In this document: positions 48,563 to 56,851 of the stretch, one piece after another
Layout of the letters: each line of letters starts with the position of its first letter
How positions within the stretch are numbered: the stretch's first letter is position 1
Origin: Phyllobacterium brassicacearum
GTDB lineage: Bacteria; Pseudomonadota; Alphaproteobacteria; Rhizobiales; Rhizobiaceae
Length of the DNA stretch: 64,000 nt
Direction: 5' to 3'
Assembly: GCF_003010955.1 (NCBI RefSeq)
Contig: NZ_PGGO01000013.1
Location: forward strand, 62,001 to 126,000
Program-made: the position numbers and the translations under genes
Notes under the pieces: generated by a model
What the model was told of the DNA's origin: nothing
Database searches by the model: none
What the model saw: only the letters and a program-made list of their open reading frames with translations

Positions 48563-49317
48563 CGCATATTCTGACGACTGAGAACCTTGAAGTTGTCTTC
48601 AACCGGTTTCGTGCCCTGCGCGGCGTGAGCATCGAGGTGGCGCCTGGCGAATCCTTCGGTCTTGTCGGCGAGTCAGGGTCCGGCAAATCAACGCTCTTGC
48701 GCGCGGTCGCCGGGCTCGCGCCGGTGAGCGGCGGCACGATCACCGTCAATGGCAAGACGCTCGGTTCGAGACGGACCAAGGCATTCTACCGGGAGGTGCA
48801 GATGGTGTTCCAGGACCCTTACGGTTCCCTGCATCCGCGCCAGACGGTGGACCGGCTGCTCTTGGAGCCGCTCGCCGTACACGGCTTCGGCGATATCGAG
48901 AAGCGTATCCTGCGCGCGCTCGATGAAGTGGGGCTCGGGTCAAGTTTCCGGTTCCGCTACTCGCATCAGCTCTCCGGCGGCCAGCGCCAGCGTGTGGCGA
49001 TCGCCCGGGCGCTGATCCTCGAGCCATCAATCCTGCTCCTCGACGAGCCTACCTCGGCTCTCGACGCCTCAGTCCAGGCGGAGGTGCTCAATCTGCTCGA
49101 ACAGATCCGCCGTGACCGCAAATTGACGTTCCTCATGGTCAGTCACGATCTGGCGGTCATCACGCATATGTGCGACCGGTTGATGGTGATGCAAAACGGA
49201 GCAGAGGTGGAGCGTCTGACGGCTGCCGAGCTGACGAAGCGCAAGGTCAGCCAGGATTATACGCGCAACCTGCTTGTCGCCAGCCAGGGGTTTGTGCGGC
49301 CCGGCGCCTCGCTGTAG
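48559..49317 (+). CDS. Peptide ABC transporter ATP-binding protein (DppF type)
   Basis: This 252-residue ATPase starts MTHILTTENLEVVF at 48559, with an ATGA overlap to the preceding gene. Walker A is GESGSGKSTL, Q-loop VFQDPYGSLHPRQ, signature LSGGQRQR and Walker B LLLDEPTSALD. The DPYGSLHPR segment is typical of the F-type ATPase. It is shorter than many DppF proteins (about 320) because the usual C-terminal extension is reduced. It is the last gene of the dipeptidase-ABC transporter operon. Confidence 0.93.
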   Translation: MTHILTTENLEVVFNRFRALRGVSIEVAPGESFGLVGESGSGKSTLLRAVAGLAPVSGGTITVNGKTLGSRRTKAFYREVQMVFQDPYGSLHPRQTVDRLLLEPLAVHGFGDIEKRILRALDEVGLGSSFRFRYSHQLSGGQRQRVAIARALILEPSILLLDEPTSALDASVQAEVLNLLEQIRRDRKLTFLMVSHDLAVITHMCDRLMVMQNGAEVERLTAAELTKRKVSQDYTRNLLVASQGFVRPGASL

Positions 49318-49465
49318 GGGCAGTCTTCACCTGATTTTTACCATTCCGGAAGCGAGTTGACGGAAATCGTACCTCCGAAGTCTGATCGTGAAAATCTGAA
49401 TGAATTTGCTAAGCCCGCATTTACGCCATGGATTCAATGGTCTCACTCAACGACTGGAGTGGGAC

Positions 49466-50428
49466 ATGAAGCTTTTCCGAGATTTCCTGAAAGACCGCAG
49501 CGGCGCAACCGCCGTCACATTTGGATTGATGCTCGTGCCGATCCTGGGCGTGACAGGACTCGCCGTCGATTACGGCGTTGCCACCAATGAGCGGGGGAGG
49601 TTGCAGGATGCGGCGGACGCGGCCGCTCTGGCCGGTGCTTCTGTCTTTACCGGCGCCAACCAGCAGGCGGCAGAGAACCGCGCCCGCGCGTATCTCAAGG
49701 CAAATCTCGGAGCCAAATATGATGCCGTCACGGTCGACTTCAGCGCCGCGAACCAGCGAGTGACCGTTAGCCTCGGCAGCCAAACCAAGACGATGTTCAT
49801 GCATATCCTCGATCAGGACACGATGGCGGTTGGAGTCAATGCTCAGGCGCTGGCGCCGCTGAAGCCGTCCAGCGCGGAAATCAATATCGGAGACATGTAC
49901 GGATACTGGGCAAAGAAGATCTCGATCATCGTCGTCAGACCGGGGCAAACGACCGAACAGGTCGTTGGAACCGTCACCTACGAAGCCCAGAGCAAAACAG
50001 GCGGTAATGGCCGTGGAACCGGCCTGACTACAAAAGATCCTGCAACCAGCAATATCGTGCTCGGCGAGTACTCGAAGCTTTACATCAAGATGGAAGTGAA
50101 AAAAGACGGGTGCAATTACGGAAGATACAATTCAACGCCAAGTTCGAACACGGTATTCACATGCAAAGATTCAAAGGACAGTAAATACAAGAAATACGAT
50201 TCAACCCTGCGCACCGACGACCCGGCCACGGTAAATCACCTGTTCGTCGATGGTGTCCAGCTGAAACTGGGGTCGGCGCCGCCGTTGGAAGATCTGCTGA
50301 ACTGCGATGAAGAGTGGCATGATCACGCTTGGGAAGATGGTGGCGGTTTTGCGCAGCAAGATTTTTTCTATCAGATCAAATCTGCCTGCAAATCGGTGGA
50401 TGGCGAGAATGTCCGCCTGACACATTGA
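49466..50428 (+). CDS. TadE/TadG-like (Flp pilus assembly) protein, orphan
   Basis: This 320-residue protein starts MKLFRDFLKDRSGATAVTF, the classic TadE/TadG N-terminus, with a single membrane helix (about 15-36) then DYGVATNERGRLQDAADAAALAGA. The rest should be extracytoplasmic. It is shorter than typical TadG, and the C-terminal half (from about 150) is unusual: rich in Lys, Asp and Asn, with several cysteines (DGCNYG, FTCKDSK, LNCDEE and SACKSV) that may pair. No other tad/cpa pilus genes lie nearby. The upstream frame to 49400 lacks a ribosome site and is not used. Confidence 0.82.
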   Translation: MKLFRDFLKDRSGATAVTFGLMLVPILGVTGLAVDYGVATNERGRLQDAADAAALAGASVFTGANQQAAENRARAYLKANLGAKYDAVTVDFSAANQRVTVSLGSQTKTMFMHILDQDTMAVGVNAQALAPLKPSSAEINIGDMYGYWAKKISIIVVRPGQTTEQVVGTVTYEAQSKTGGNGRGTGLTTKDPATSNIVLGEYSKLYIKMEVKKDGCNYGRYNSTPSSNTVFTCKDSKDSKYKKYDSTLRTDDPATVNHLFVDGVQLKLGSAPPLEDLLNCDEEWHDHAWEDGGGFAQQDFFYQIKSACKSVDGENVRLTH

Positions 50429-50480
50429 TCGCTTGGCGGCGCAATTGACTTTGACCCTGCGCCGCTCCATCATGACTTCA

Positions 50481-50568
50481 TTCCGAGGGGGGCACTGTAC
50501 AGTGCTGAGATAGCGTCGAGCTGGACCCTTGAACCTGATCCGGGTTATGCCGGCGTAGGAACGGGAAT
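50481..50568 (+). promoter_or_regulatory. TPP (thi-box) riboswitch
   Basis: The leader of thiE contains the conserved TPP aptamer: GGGGGGCACTG, then CTGAGAT, ACCCTTGAACCTGATC and GTTATGCCGGCGTAGGAA in the right order and spacing. TPP binding should reduce thiED expression. The thiE GTG lies 77 bp downstream, room for an expression platform that sequesters the ribosome site. No typical terminator was seen, so translational control is more likely, which is inference. Confidence 0.93.
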
Positions 50569-50644
50569 TGAGCATTCTTCACGCACTCTGCCTCGTCTTC
50601 GCACATATCCGGATCTCCAACCATGATATGATGGAGTCCAGACT

Positions 50645-51310
50645 GTGCGACCAAAAGTAGATTTCCGGCTGAATGCCATTGTCGATGTCGATGCGATAGG
50701 CAGTGACAAGGATCTGGGCGAGCTCGCCCTCGCCGCCGCCCGCGGCGGGGCTACCATCATCCAGTATCGTGACAAGAACTCCGCGACGCGGGTTATGGTC
50801 GAGCGTGCGCGGCGCATCAGCGCTGCATTGAAGGGGACCGGTGTCCCGCTTGTCGTCAATGACCGTATTGATGTGGCGTTGGTTGCCGGCGCTGAGGGCG
50901 TGCATATTGGTCGCGAGGACATGCGGGTCGAGGATGCCCGACAGTTGCTAGGCCCTGATGCTATCATCGGCCTGACGGTCAAGAATGAAGCCGATGCGCG
51001 TAATGCCACGACAAGCGATATCGACTATGCCTGCATTGGCGGCCTGTTCGAGACGCCTGCCAAGCACAATCCCGATGGGCCGATTGGTTTCGATGGCTTC
51101 AGCCGCCTTGCGCCGATCATTCGGGCTGCGAAACCCGATCTGCCAATTGGGGCAATAGCAGGGATCGATGTTGCGCGAACACCGCCGGCAATTGCAGCCG
51201 GGGCCGACGGCGTGGCGGTGATTTCGGCGATCTTCCGCCACTCCGATCCGCAAGGAGCGGCTGCTGCCCTGCGCGCCGTGGTCGATGAATCGCTGAAGGA
51301 ACGGGCATGA
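50645..51310 (+). CDS. thiE: Thiamine-phosphate synthase ThiE
   Basis: ThiE joins HMP-pyrophosphate and thiazole phosphate to give thiamine monophosphate. The 221-residue protein uses a GTG start with GGAG 8 bp upstream. Family motifs are intact: ATIIQYRDKN, VPLVVNDRIDVALVAGAEGVHIG (quoted as NDRIDVALVAGAEGVHIG), and GIDVARTPPAIAAGADGVAVIS. It follows a TPP riboswitch and overlaps thiD by 4 bp (ATGA). Only thiE and thiD occur here; other thiamine genes must lie elsewhere or precursors are salvaged. Confidence 0.94.
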   Translation: MRPKVDFRLNAIVDVDAIGSDKDLGELALAAARGGATIIQYRDKNSATRVMVERARRISAALKGTGVPLVVNDRIDVALVAGAEGVHIGREDMRVEDARQLLGPDAIIGLTVKNEADARNATTSDIDYACIGGLFETPAKHNPDGPIGFDGFSRLAPIIRAAKPDLPIGAIAGIDVARTPPAIAAGADGVAVISAIFRHSDPQGAAAALRAVVDESLKERA

Positions 51311-52122
51311 CCGCAATCGCCCAGACCGCCATTGCTATGACCATTGCCGGTTCCGACAGCGGCGGCGGCGCGGGCATCCAGGCGGATCTGAAGACATTCT
51401 CGGCCCTGGGCGTCTATGGAACGAGTGTGCTGACGGCGATCACCGCGCAGAATACGCGCGGTGTGACCGCCATCGAGAACCTGACGCCCGGCATTATCCG
51501 TGCGCAGATCGATGCGGTCTTGTCCGACATTGATGTGAAGGCGATCAAGGTAGGCATGGTCTCGACGTTTGAGACGATCGATACCATTGCCGCCGCATTG
51601 CGGGATTGGCGCCGGCGCGTTGTGCTTGACCCTGTCATGGTGGCGACGTCCGGCGACCGCCTGCTGCAGCCGGAGGCGATCGACGCGTTGCGGCAAAGGC
51701 TTTTGCCGCGTGCCGTCATATTGACGCCAAACCTGCCCGAGGCCGCATTGCTGACCGGTCGGACGATAGCGGAAGATGAAGAACAGATGGCCCGGCAGGC
51801 CGAGGAGTTGCTGGAGCTCGGACCTTCCGCGGTCCTGATCAAGGGCGGTCATGCGGCGGGCGAAATGAGCACGGACATTCTGTTCGACGGGGAGAGTATA
51901 TACCGGTTCGTCAGCCCGCGCATCGAAACGAGCCATGACCATGGCACCGGTTGCACCCTGGCAGCAGCAATTGCCGCCGGGCTGGCGAAGGGCCAGAGTT
52001 TGGGCGATGCGGTTGCGAACGCGAAGGGTTATCTTACGGCGGCGATGGCCGCGGCCGGCAATCTCAAAGTGGGGCTTGGACGCGGGCCCGTGCACCATTT
52101 CCACCAGTGGTGGCCGGTGTAA
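51307..52122 (+). CDS. thiD: Hydroxymethylpyrimidine/phosphomethylpyrimidine kinase ThiD
   Basis: ThiD phosphorylates HMP and HMP-phosphate, supplying ThiE. The 271-residue ribokinase-fold protein shows AMTIAGSDSGGGAGIQADLK near the N-terminus, TPNLPEAALLTGR in the middle and the phosphate/nucleotide loop DHGTGCTLAAAIAA. Translational coupling with thiE is by ATGA overlap, under the same riboswitch. Its last 59 bp overlap the 3' end of the convergent transglycosylase gene. Confidence 0.95.
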   Translation: MTAIAQTAIAMTIAGSDSGGGAGIQADLKTFSALGVYGTSVLTAITAQNTRGVTAIENLTPGIIRAQIDAVLSDIDVKAIKVGMVSTFETIDTIAAALRDWRRRVVLDPVMVATSGDRLLQPEAIDALRQRLLPRAVILTPNLPEAALLTGRTIAEDEEQMARQAEELLELGPSAVLIKGGHAAGEMSTDILFDGESIYRFVSPRIETSHDHGTGCTLAAAIAAGLAKGQSLGDAVANAKGYLTAAMAAAGNLKVGLGRGPVHHFHQWWPV

Positions 52123-52810
52123 CCGTCATGATGTCCTGCCGCTCGAATGGCAGTGGAACCACGGAGGGAAGCACGACGCGCTCGTCGGCAAAGGCGAGCT
52201 GGGTTGGTGCTGCGAGCGCTGTCGCTGCTGCAGCGGGTCCGGCAGCCGCCACCGAGGGCGCAGCAGCGAAAGCAACAGGAGCCGGATCGACAGGTGCGGT
52301 GTCCGGCTCGAGGACACTCAGAAGCCCTTTGCGCTTGGCCTGGTAATAATAACCGCGCGAGTAAAGCCGGACAGCCTGATCCGGATTGTTGTCTGCAACC
52401 TTGTAGGCGCCCGCCAGATATTTGACGCCATATTTGAGGTTGGTTTCGGCGTCGAGCAAATCCTTGGCACTGCCATCATGGCCGAGGCCACGCGCCGTTG
52501 CCGGCAATAGCTGCATCAGGCCCCAATACGGCCCGTTGCGTGCCTGGGGATTGAAGCTGCTTTCGCGTTTGACGACGCGGCGCACCAGGGATTCAGGAAC
52601 CGCGTAAGCGACGGAGTATTTAGAAATGAGGCCATCGACGGATTTCGCCGTCGGCCTGGCTTGCGTGGCGGCGGCGGCACGCGGTGAAGACTCAGGAACC
52701 GGAGCTGAAGCCGCATTGGGCAATTTGGGCTCGGTTGTCGTGCAGGCGCCGAGGGAGAGAGCAAGGCTCACACAGGCGAAAGCGCGCAGCAATCGAATTT
52801 CAAACAGCAT
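52064..52810 (-). CDS. Lytic transglycosylase lipoprotein (SLT domain)
   Basis: This 248-residue protein cleaves the peptidoglycan glycan strand. A lipobox LGAC (Cys23) makes it a lipoprotein; a Pro/Ala/Ser linker follows (about 25-55). The SLT domain has the catalytic Glu83 in RVVKRESSFNPQA, then GLMQLLPATA, and NLKYGVKYLA. The C-terminus is a low-complexity Ala/Pro tail of about 80 residues with VPLPFERQDI. The final 59 bp overlap thiD on the opposite strand, so the tail may have formed by read-through after loss of an earlier stop codon. Confidence 0.9.
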   Translation of the reverse strand: MLFEIRLLRAFACVSLALSLGACTTTEPKLPNAASAPVPESSPRAAAATQARPTAKSVDGLISKYSVAYAVPESLVRRVVKRESSFNPQARNGPYWGLMQLLPATARGLGHDGSAKDLLDAETNLKYGVKYLAGAYKVADNNPDQAVRLYSRGYYYQAKRKGLLSVLEPDTAPVDPAPVAFAAAPSVAAAGPAAAATALAAPTQLAFADERVVLPSVVPLPFERQDIMTVTPATTGGNGARARVQAPL

Positions 52811-52985
52811 TTGTCACCGGTGCGAAGAGGCGGATGGCGGGTGGTTGGTTCCTCATAGCTTGTTCGGGGGCGGCAGCGGCAATCACTTTCCAATACAGAT
52901 TGTTACAATCGAGATGCAGCCGCTGTGGGCAGTCGAAACGGGTCGGGTTGACTCCAGCATATATATCAATGTATCAGTTATATAT

Positions 52986-53004
52986 TGGTAAGGCCAGTTT
53001 ACCA
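52986..53004 (+). promoter_or_regulatory. Possible FadR-type operator
   Basis: TTGGTAAGGCCAGTTTACCAG contains TGGTAA and TTACCA arms in a 19-bp dyad, 39 bp before the regulator start and next to an AT-rich promoter-like TATATAT tract. Location and symmetry suit autoregulation by the GntR protein; it may also control dctPQM. Confidence 0.5.
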
Positions 53005-53042
53005 GTCTAGCGCGGAAAGGGAGACCCGTGCGGGGAGGATCA

Positions 53043-53798
53043 ATGTTCGCAGCCATTCAACCGCGCCGGCTTTACCGGCAGGTGGCAGACCAGATTCGCA
53101 CGCTGATCGAGGGCGGCAAATTTGCCGCCGGCGAACGGCTGCCGGGTGAGCGTGAACTTGCCGAGGAGCTGGGAGTCTCCCGTCCGACCATTCGCGAAGC
53201 GCTGATCGCGCTGGAAGTGGAAGGGCTTGTGCATATCCGCATGGGTTCCGGCATCTATGTCACGGGCCAGCAGCGTGAAAAGCCGGCTCTGGCGCCTGCC
53301 GAAGATCTGGAGGGACCGTTCGAATTGCTGCGCGCCCGATCGCTCATCGAATGCGCGATTGCCGAGGAGGCTGCGAAAGTTGTGACATCCGAGCATATCG
53401 AGGCGATGGACGCGGTGCTGACCAAGATGGCGCAAACGTTCAACAGCCCACGGACATCCATTGCGCTGGACCGGACATTTCACACGACGATCGCGGGTAT
53501 CATTGAAAATGCAGCGCTCAACCGGTTTGTCGGCGAGCTCTTCGATCAGCGTATGACGCCCTATTTCGAAAAGCTGGCGAGCTATTTCGAAAGCCCGAGC
53601 TCATGGCGAGAGGCGTTCGAGGAGCATCGGGCGATACGTGATGCCATCGCCTCTGGCGACCCGGCGCGCGCCAAAGAAGCGATGCGATTTCATCTGCAGC
53701 AATCGCAATCAAGATTTTCCAGGAGTTTCGATGAAGACCTGGAGAATGAGAAAGGCCGTCCTGCGGGAGGCCGCCGAAACGGAAACAGCAAGATCTGA
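53043..53798 (+). CDS. GntR/FadR family transcriptional regulator
   Basis: This 251-residue regulator starts MFAAIQPRRLYRQVADQI at 53043, just after GGGGAGGATCA, preferred over a GTG five codons upstream. The winged-helix domain (about 5-75, PGERELAEELGVSRPTIREAL) is followed by an FCD helical effector domain with metal-type histidines (DRTFHTTIAG and FEEHRAIRDAI). Such proteins usually sense a sugar acid or carboxylate. It lies 24 bp before dctP on the same strand and should control the TRAP transporter and dehydrogenase genes. Confidence 0.92.
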   Translation: MFAAIQPRRLYRQVADQIRTLIEGGKFAAGERLPGERELAEELGVSRPTIREALIALEVEGLVHIRMGSGIYVTGQQREKPALAPAEDLEGPFELLRARSLIECAIAEEAAKVVTSEHIEAMDAVLTKMAQTFNSPRTSIALDRTFHTTIAGIIENAALNRFVGELFDQRMTPYFEKLASYFESPSSWREAFEEHRAIRDAIASGDPARAKEAMRFHLQQSQSRFSRSFDEDLENEKGRPAGGRRNGNSKI

Positions 53799-53822
53799 GT
53801 TCAAATCTGGGAGGAGAAAGAC

Positions 53823-54800
53823 ATGAAGATCAAACTAACGACAATTCTGGGTGCGGTTGCCGCGCTCGCGCTATCTGCCGCAGCGGCACAGGCGCAGACC
53901 GCACTGAAATGGGCGCATGTTTACGAAACATCCGAGCCATTTCATACAGAGTCTGTCTGGGCGGCCGAAGAGATCAACAAGCGGACGAATGGCCGCTACA
54001 AGATCGATGTTTTCCCTGCCTCGCAGCTGGGCAAGGAGGCTGATATCAACCAGGGCCTGAAGCTCGGTACTGTCGACATCATCATCTCCGGATCGAGCTT
54101 TGCGGCACGCGATTACAAGCCAATCGGCGTAACTTATTTCCCCTATATCTTCAGCGGCCCGGATCATCTGATCGCTTATACAAAGAGCGACGTGTTCAAG
54201 CGGCTTGCCGCCGGCTATGAGGAAAAGACCGGCAACCATATTGCCGCTGTCAGCTATTACGGTACGCGCCAGACCACATCGAACAAGCCGATCGCCAAAT
54301 GTTCGGACATGCAGGGCCTGAAGATCCGCGTACCGGATGTTCCGGCCTATCTCGCCATGCCGCGCGCTTGCGGTGCCAATACGACGCCGATCGCCTTTGC
54401 CGAAGTCTATCTCGCCCTGCAGAACGGTACCGTCGAGGCGCAGGAAAACCCGCTCACCACCATCGAAGCCAAAAAATTCTTCGAGGTGCAGAAGAACATC
54501 ATCCTGACCGGCCATATCGTCGACCACCTCAATACGGTGGTTTCGAAGCAGCTCTGGTCCAGCCTTGCGGACGAAGACAAGAAAATCTTCGGCGAGGTGA
54601 TGCAGGAGGCGGCCGAGCGGACAACGAAGACGATCTCCGAAAAGGAAAAGGCCCTCGTAACCAGCTTCAAGGAAAAGGGCATCAACGTGACTGAAGTCGA
54701 CAAGGCCGATTTCGAAAAGAACGTCATGGAAAAGGTGAAGTTCGAGGATTTCGGCTACGAGAAGTCCGATTGGGAAGCCATTCGCGCCATCAAGGAATGA
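53823..54800 (+). CDS. TRAP transporter substrate-binding protein DctP
   Basis: This 325-residue periplasmic protein captures an organic acid for the DctQM membrane unit. It has a signal peptide ending at AQA near residue 24. The mature part has DctP motifs: FPASQLGKEADINQGLKLGT, then DMQGLKIRVPDVPAYLAM with the arginine that usually binds the substrate carboxylate, and NPLTTIEAKKFFEVQK. The neighbouring L-idonate dehydrogenase-like enzyme suggests a sugar acid such as an aldonate rather than succinate. A large hairpin follows the stop. Confidence 0.93.
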   Translation: MKIKLTTILGAVAALALSAAAAQAQTALKWAHVYETSEPFHTESVWAAEEINKRTNGRYKIDVFPASQLGKEADINQGLKLGTVDIIISGSSFAARDYKPIGVTYFPYIFSGPDHLIAYTKSDVFKRLAAGYEEKTGNHIAAVSYYGTRQTTSNKPIAKCSDMQGLKIRVPDVPAYLAMPRACGANTTPIAFAEVYLALQNGTVEAQENPLTTIEAKKFFEVQKNIILTGHIVDHLNTVVSKQLWSSLADEDKKIFGEVMQEAAERTTKTISEKEKALVTSFKEKGINVTEVDKADFEKNVMEKVKFEDFGYEKSDWEAIRAIKE

Positions 54801-54806
54801 TTGACC

Positions 54807-54837
54807 GATGGCCGGGCAATCGATCTGCCCGGCCATC
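54807..54837 (+). other. Long hairpin between dctP and dctQ
   Basis: A perfect 12-bp stem GATGGCCGGGCA/TGCCCGGCCATC with a 7-base loop lies 6 bp after the dctP stop. It lacks a T tract, so it is unlikely to stop all transcription. Hairpins here in binding-protein operons typically protect the upstream mRNA from exonucleases, allowing more DctP than DctQM. Confidence 0.6.
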
Positions 54838-54868
54838 CCGCCTGATGCGCTAACGGATGGAGGCCTTT

Positions 54869-55441
54869 ATGGCAGAAGAAGTTCACACACAGATTACCGC
54901 TGAGGAAATCGCCCACTCCTTCGAGGAGGCGGCGCCTGTCGCCAATGTTGCGGATTATGCCATAGAGGACTGGCTGACGCTCATCGTCTTCTGGTTGATG
55001 ACAGCTTGCGTCTTCCTGCAGTTCTTCACGCGCTATGTCATGAACGACAGCTACGCCTGGACCGAAGAAATTGCGATCAACTGCTTGATTGGCGTCGTGT
55101 TCCTCGGGTCGGTGATGTGCGTGCGTGTCTCCCGCCATATCCAGGTGGACGTGCTCTACCACTACCTGCCGGGGTCTGTTGCGCGCGTCCTGTCGATCTT
55201 TGTCGACGTCGTGCGTATCGGTTTCTTCATCTACGCCGTCTGGTTGATGTGGCGTTATGTCGAGATCGTCGCCGAGGAGCGGATGGTGACGGTCGATCTG
55301 CCGCGCAACATTGTTTTCTATGGCGTTTTGGCCGCCTTCGTCCTGATGCTTTTCCGCTCCATTCAGGTATTCATCAGCAATATTCGCCGCGGCTATTCCG
55401 TTCTGGAACGTCCCGAAGAATTTCAGAAGATCGAGGATTGA
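54869..55441 (+). CDS. TRAP transporter small permease DctQ
   Basis: This 190-residue membrane protein has four helices, as expected (around ADYAIEDWLTLIVFWLMTAC, then INCLIGVVFLGSVMCV, the VARVLSIFVDVVRIGFFIYA region, and FYGVLAAFVLMLF). It contains the family block YAWTEEIAINCLIGVVFLGS. The start MAEEVHTQITAEE at 54869 follows GGAGG by 5 bp, better than a methionine four codons before. The hydrophilic N-terminus is longer than average. It pairs with DctM, 3 bp downstream. Confidence 0.92.
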   Translation: MAEEVHTQITAEEIAHSFEEAAPVANVADYAIEDWLTLIVFWLMTACVFLQFFTRYVMNDSYAWTEEIAINCLIGVVFLGSVMCVRVSRHIQVDVLYHYLPGSVARVLSIFVDVVRIGFFIYAVWLMWRYVEIVAEERMVTVDLPRNIVFYGVLAAFVLMLFRSIQVFISNIRRGYSVLERPEEFQKIED

Positions 55442-55444
55442 TCG

Positions 55445-56851
55445 ATGCTATTGCTTGTCGGAACATTTCTGCTGCTCATGCTTGTCGGCGTGCCGGTCGC
55501 CATTTCCATGGCAGTCGCTTCGGTTCTCTATCTGGTGTTCTTCGGGGTGGCCCCTGACATCATCGTTGCGCAGCGCATGATCGCCGGCGTCGAGAGCTTT
55601 CCGCTGCTCGCCGTGCCGTTCTTCATTCTCGCCGGCAACCTGATGAACTCGGCTGGTGTCACCGGCCGCATCTATTCTTTCGCCGTTGCCCTTGTCGGCT
55701 GGATGAAGGGCGGGCTGGCGCAGGTCAACATCATCGGTTCGGTCATCTTCTCAGGCATGTCGGGTACAGCGCTAGCCGACGCGGCGGGTATCGGCACGAT
55801 CGAGATCAAGGCGATGAAGGATCACGGCTACCCCGTCGAAGCCGCTGTCGGCGTGACCGCAGCATCGGCGACGCTCGGCCCGATCTTCCCGCCGTCACTG
55901 CCGTTTGTCATCTATGGCATGATGGCCAATGTCTCCATCGGTGCTCTGTTCATGGCCGGCATTGTGCCGGGCGTCGTCATGACGGTGCTCATGATGGTCA
56001 CGGTCGCCATCTTCGCCTTCATCCGGCGATGGGGTTCCGACGCGCCGTTTGAGTTGAAGCAGCTTCTGGAAGCTTCGCTTGAAATCGTCGTCGTTCTGGC
56101 GGTTCCGGTCGTTATTTATCTCCTAATGCTGACCGGCCTTTCAATCAATGCCTCCGTCGGCATCGCCCTTGTGTTGCTGATTGCGCTGGACTGGTATTTC
56201 GACTTCTCGGCCGTTATGGCTTTGATGACGCCTGTCATCCTGATCGGCGGCATGACCATGGGCTGGTTCACGCCGACGGAAGCGGCTGTCGCCGCGGTCC
56301 TGTGGTCGCTGTTCCTCGGCCTTGTCCGTTATCGCACGATGACATTGTCGAGCCTTGCCAAGGCCAGTTTCGACACGATCGAAACGACCGCATCGGTCCT
56401 GTTCATCGTGACGGCTGCCTCCGTCTTCGCGTGGCTGCTGACAGTCAGCCAGGCGGCGCAACTCCTGTCCTCCGCCATCCTATCGATCACCGAGAACAAA
56501 TGGGTCTTCCTGATCCTCGTCAACCTTCTGATGCTGTTCGTTGGCTGCTTTCTCGATACGATTGCCGCCATCACGATACTTGTACCGATCCTGTTGCCGC
56601 TCGTCCTGAAATTCGGCATCGATCCGGTGCATTTCGGCCTGATCATGACGCTTAACCTGATGATTGGCCTTCTGCATCCGCCGCTCGGCATGGTACTCTT
56701 CGTCCTGTCACGTGTGGCCAAGCTTTCGGTCGAGCGCACCACCATGGCCATCCTGCCATGGCTCGTTCCGCTCTTCATCGCTCTGATCGCCATCACCTTT
56801 ATTCCGGCGATCACCCTTTGGCTTCCAACACAACTGGGTCTGATCAAATGA
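55445..56851 (+). CDS. TRAP transporter large permease DctM
   Basis: This 468-residue integral membrane protein is the sodium-coupled carrier of the TRAP unit, with at least twelve hydrophobic segments. Family motifs include SAGVTGRIYSFAVALVGWMKGG, the GSVIFSGMSGTALADAAGIG block, and LGPIFPPSLPFVIYG. The usual length is about 425; here an insertion near residues 195-225 (RRWGSDAPFELKQLLEAS) makes it longer. It overlaps the dehydrogenase gene by 4 bp (ATGA), so uptake and oxidation are translationally coupled. Confidence 0.93.
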   Translation: MLLLVGTFLLLMLVGVPVAISMAVASVLYLVFFGVAPDIIVAQRMIAGVESFPLLAVPFFILAGNLMNSAGVTGRIYSFAVALVGWMKGGLAQVNIIGSVIFSGMSGTALADAAGIGTIEIKAMKDHGYPVEAAVGVTAASATLGPIFPPSLPFVIYGMMANVSIGALFMAGIVPGVVMTVLMMVTVAIFAFIRRWGSDAPFELKQLLEASLEIVVVLAVPVVIYLLMLTGLSINASVGIALVLLIALDWYFDFSAVMALMTPVILIGGMTMGWFTPTEAAVAAVLWSLFLGLVRYRTMTLSSLAKASFDTIETTASVLFIVTAASVFAWLLTVSQAAQLLSSAILSITENKWVFLILVNLLMLFVGCFLDTIAAITILVPILLPLVLKFGIDPVHFGLIMTLNLMIGLLHPPLGMVLFVLSRVAKLSVERTTMAILPWLVPLFIALIAITFIPAITLWLPTQLGLIK

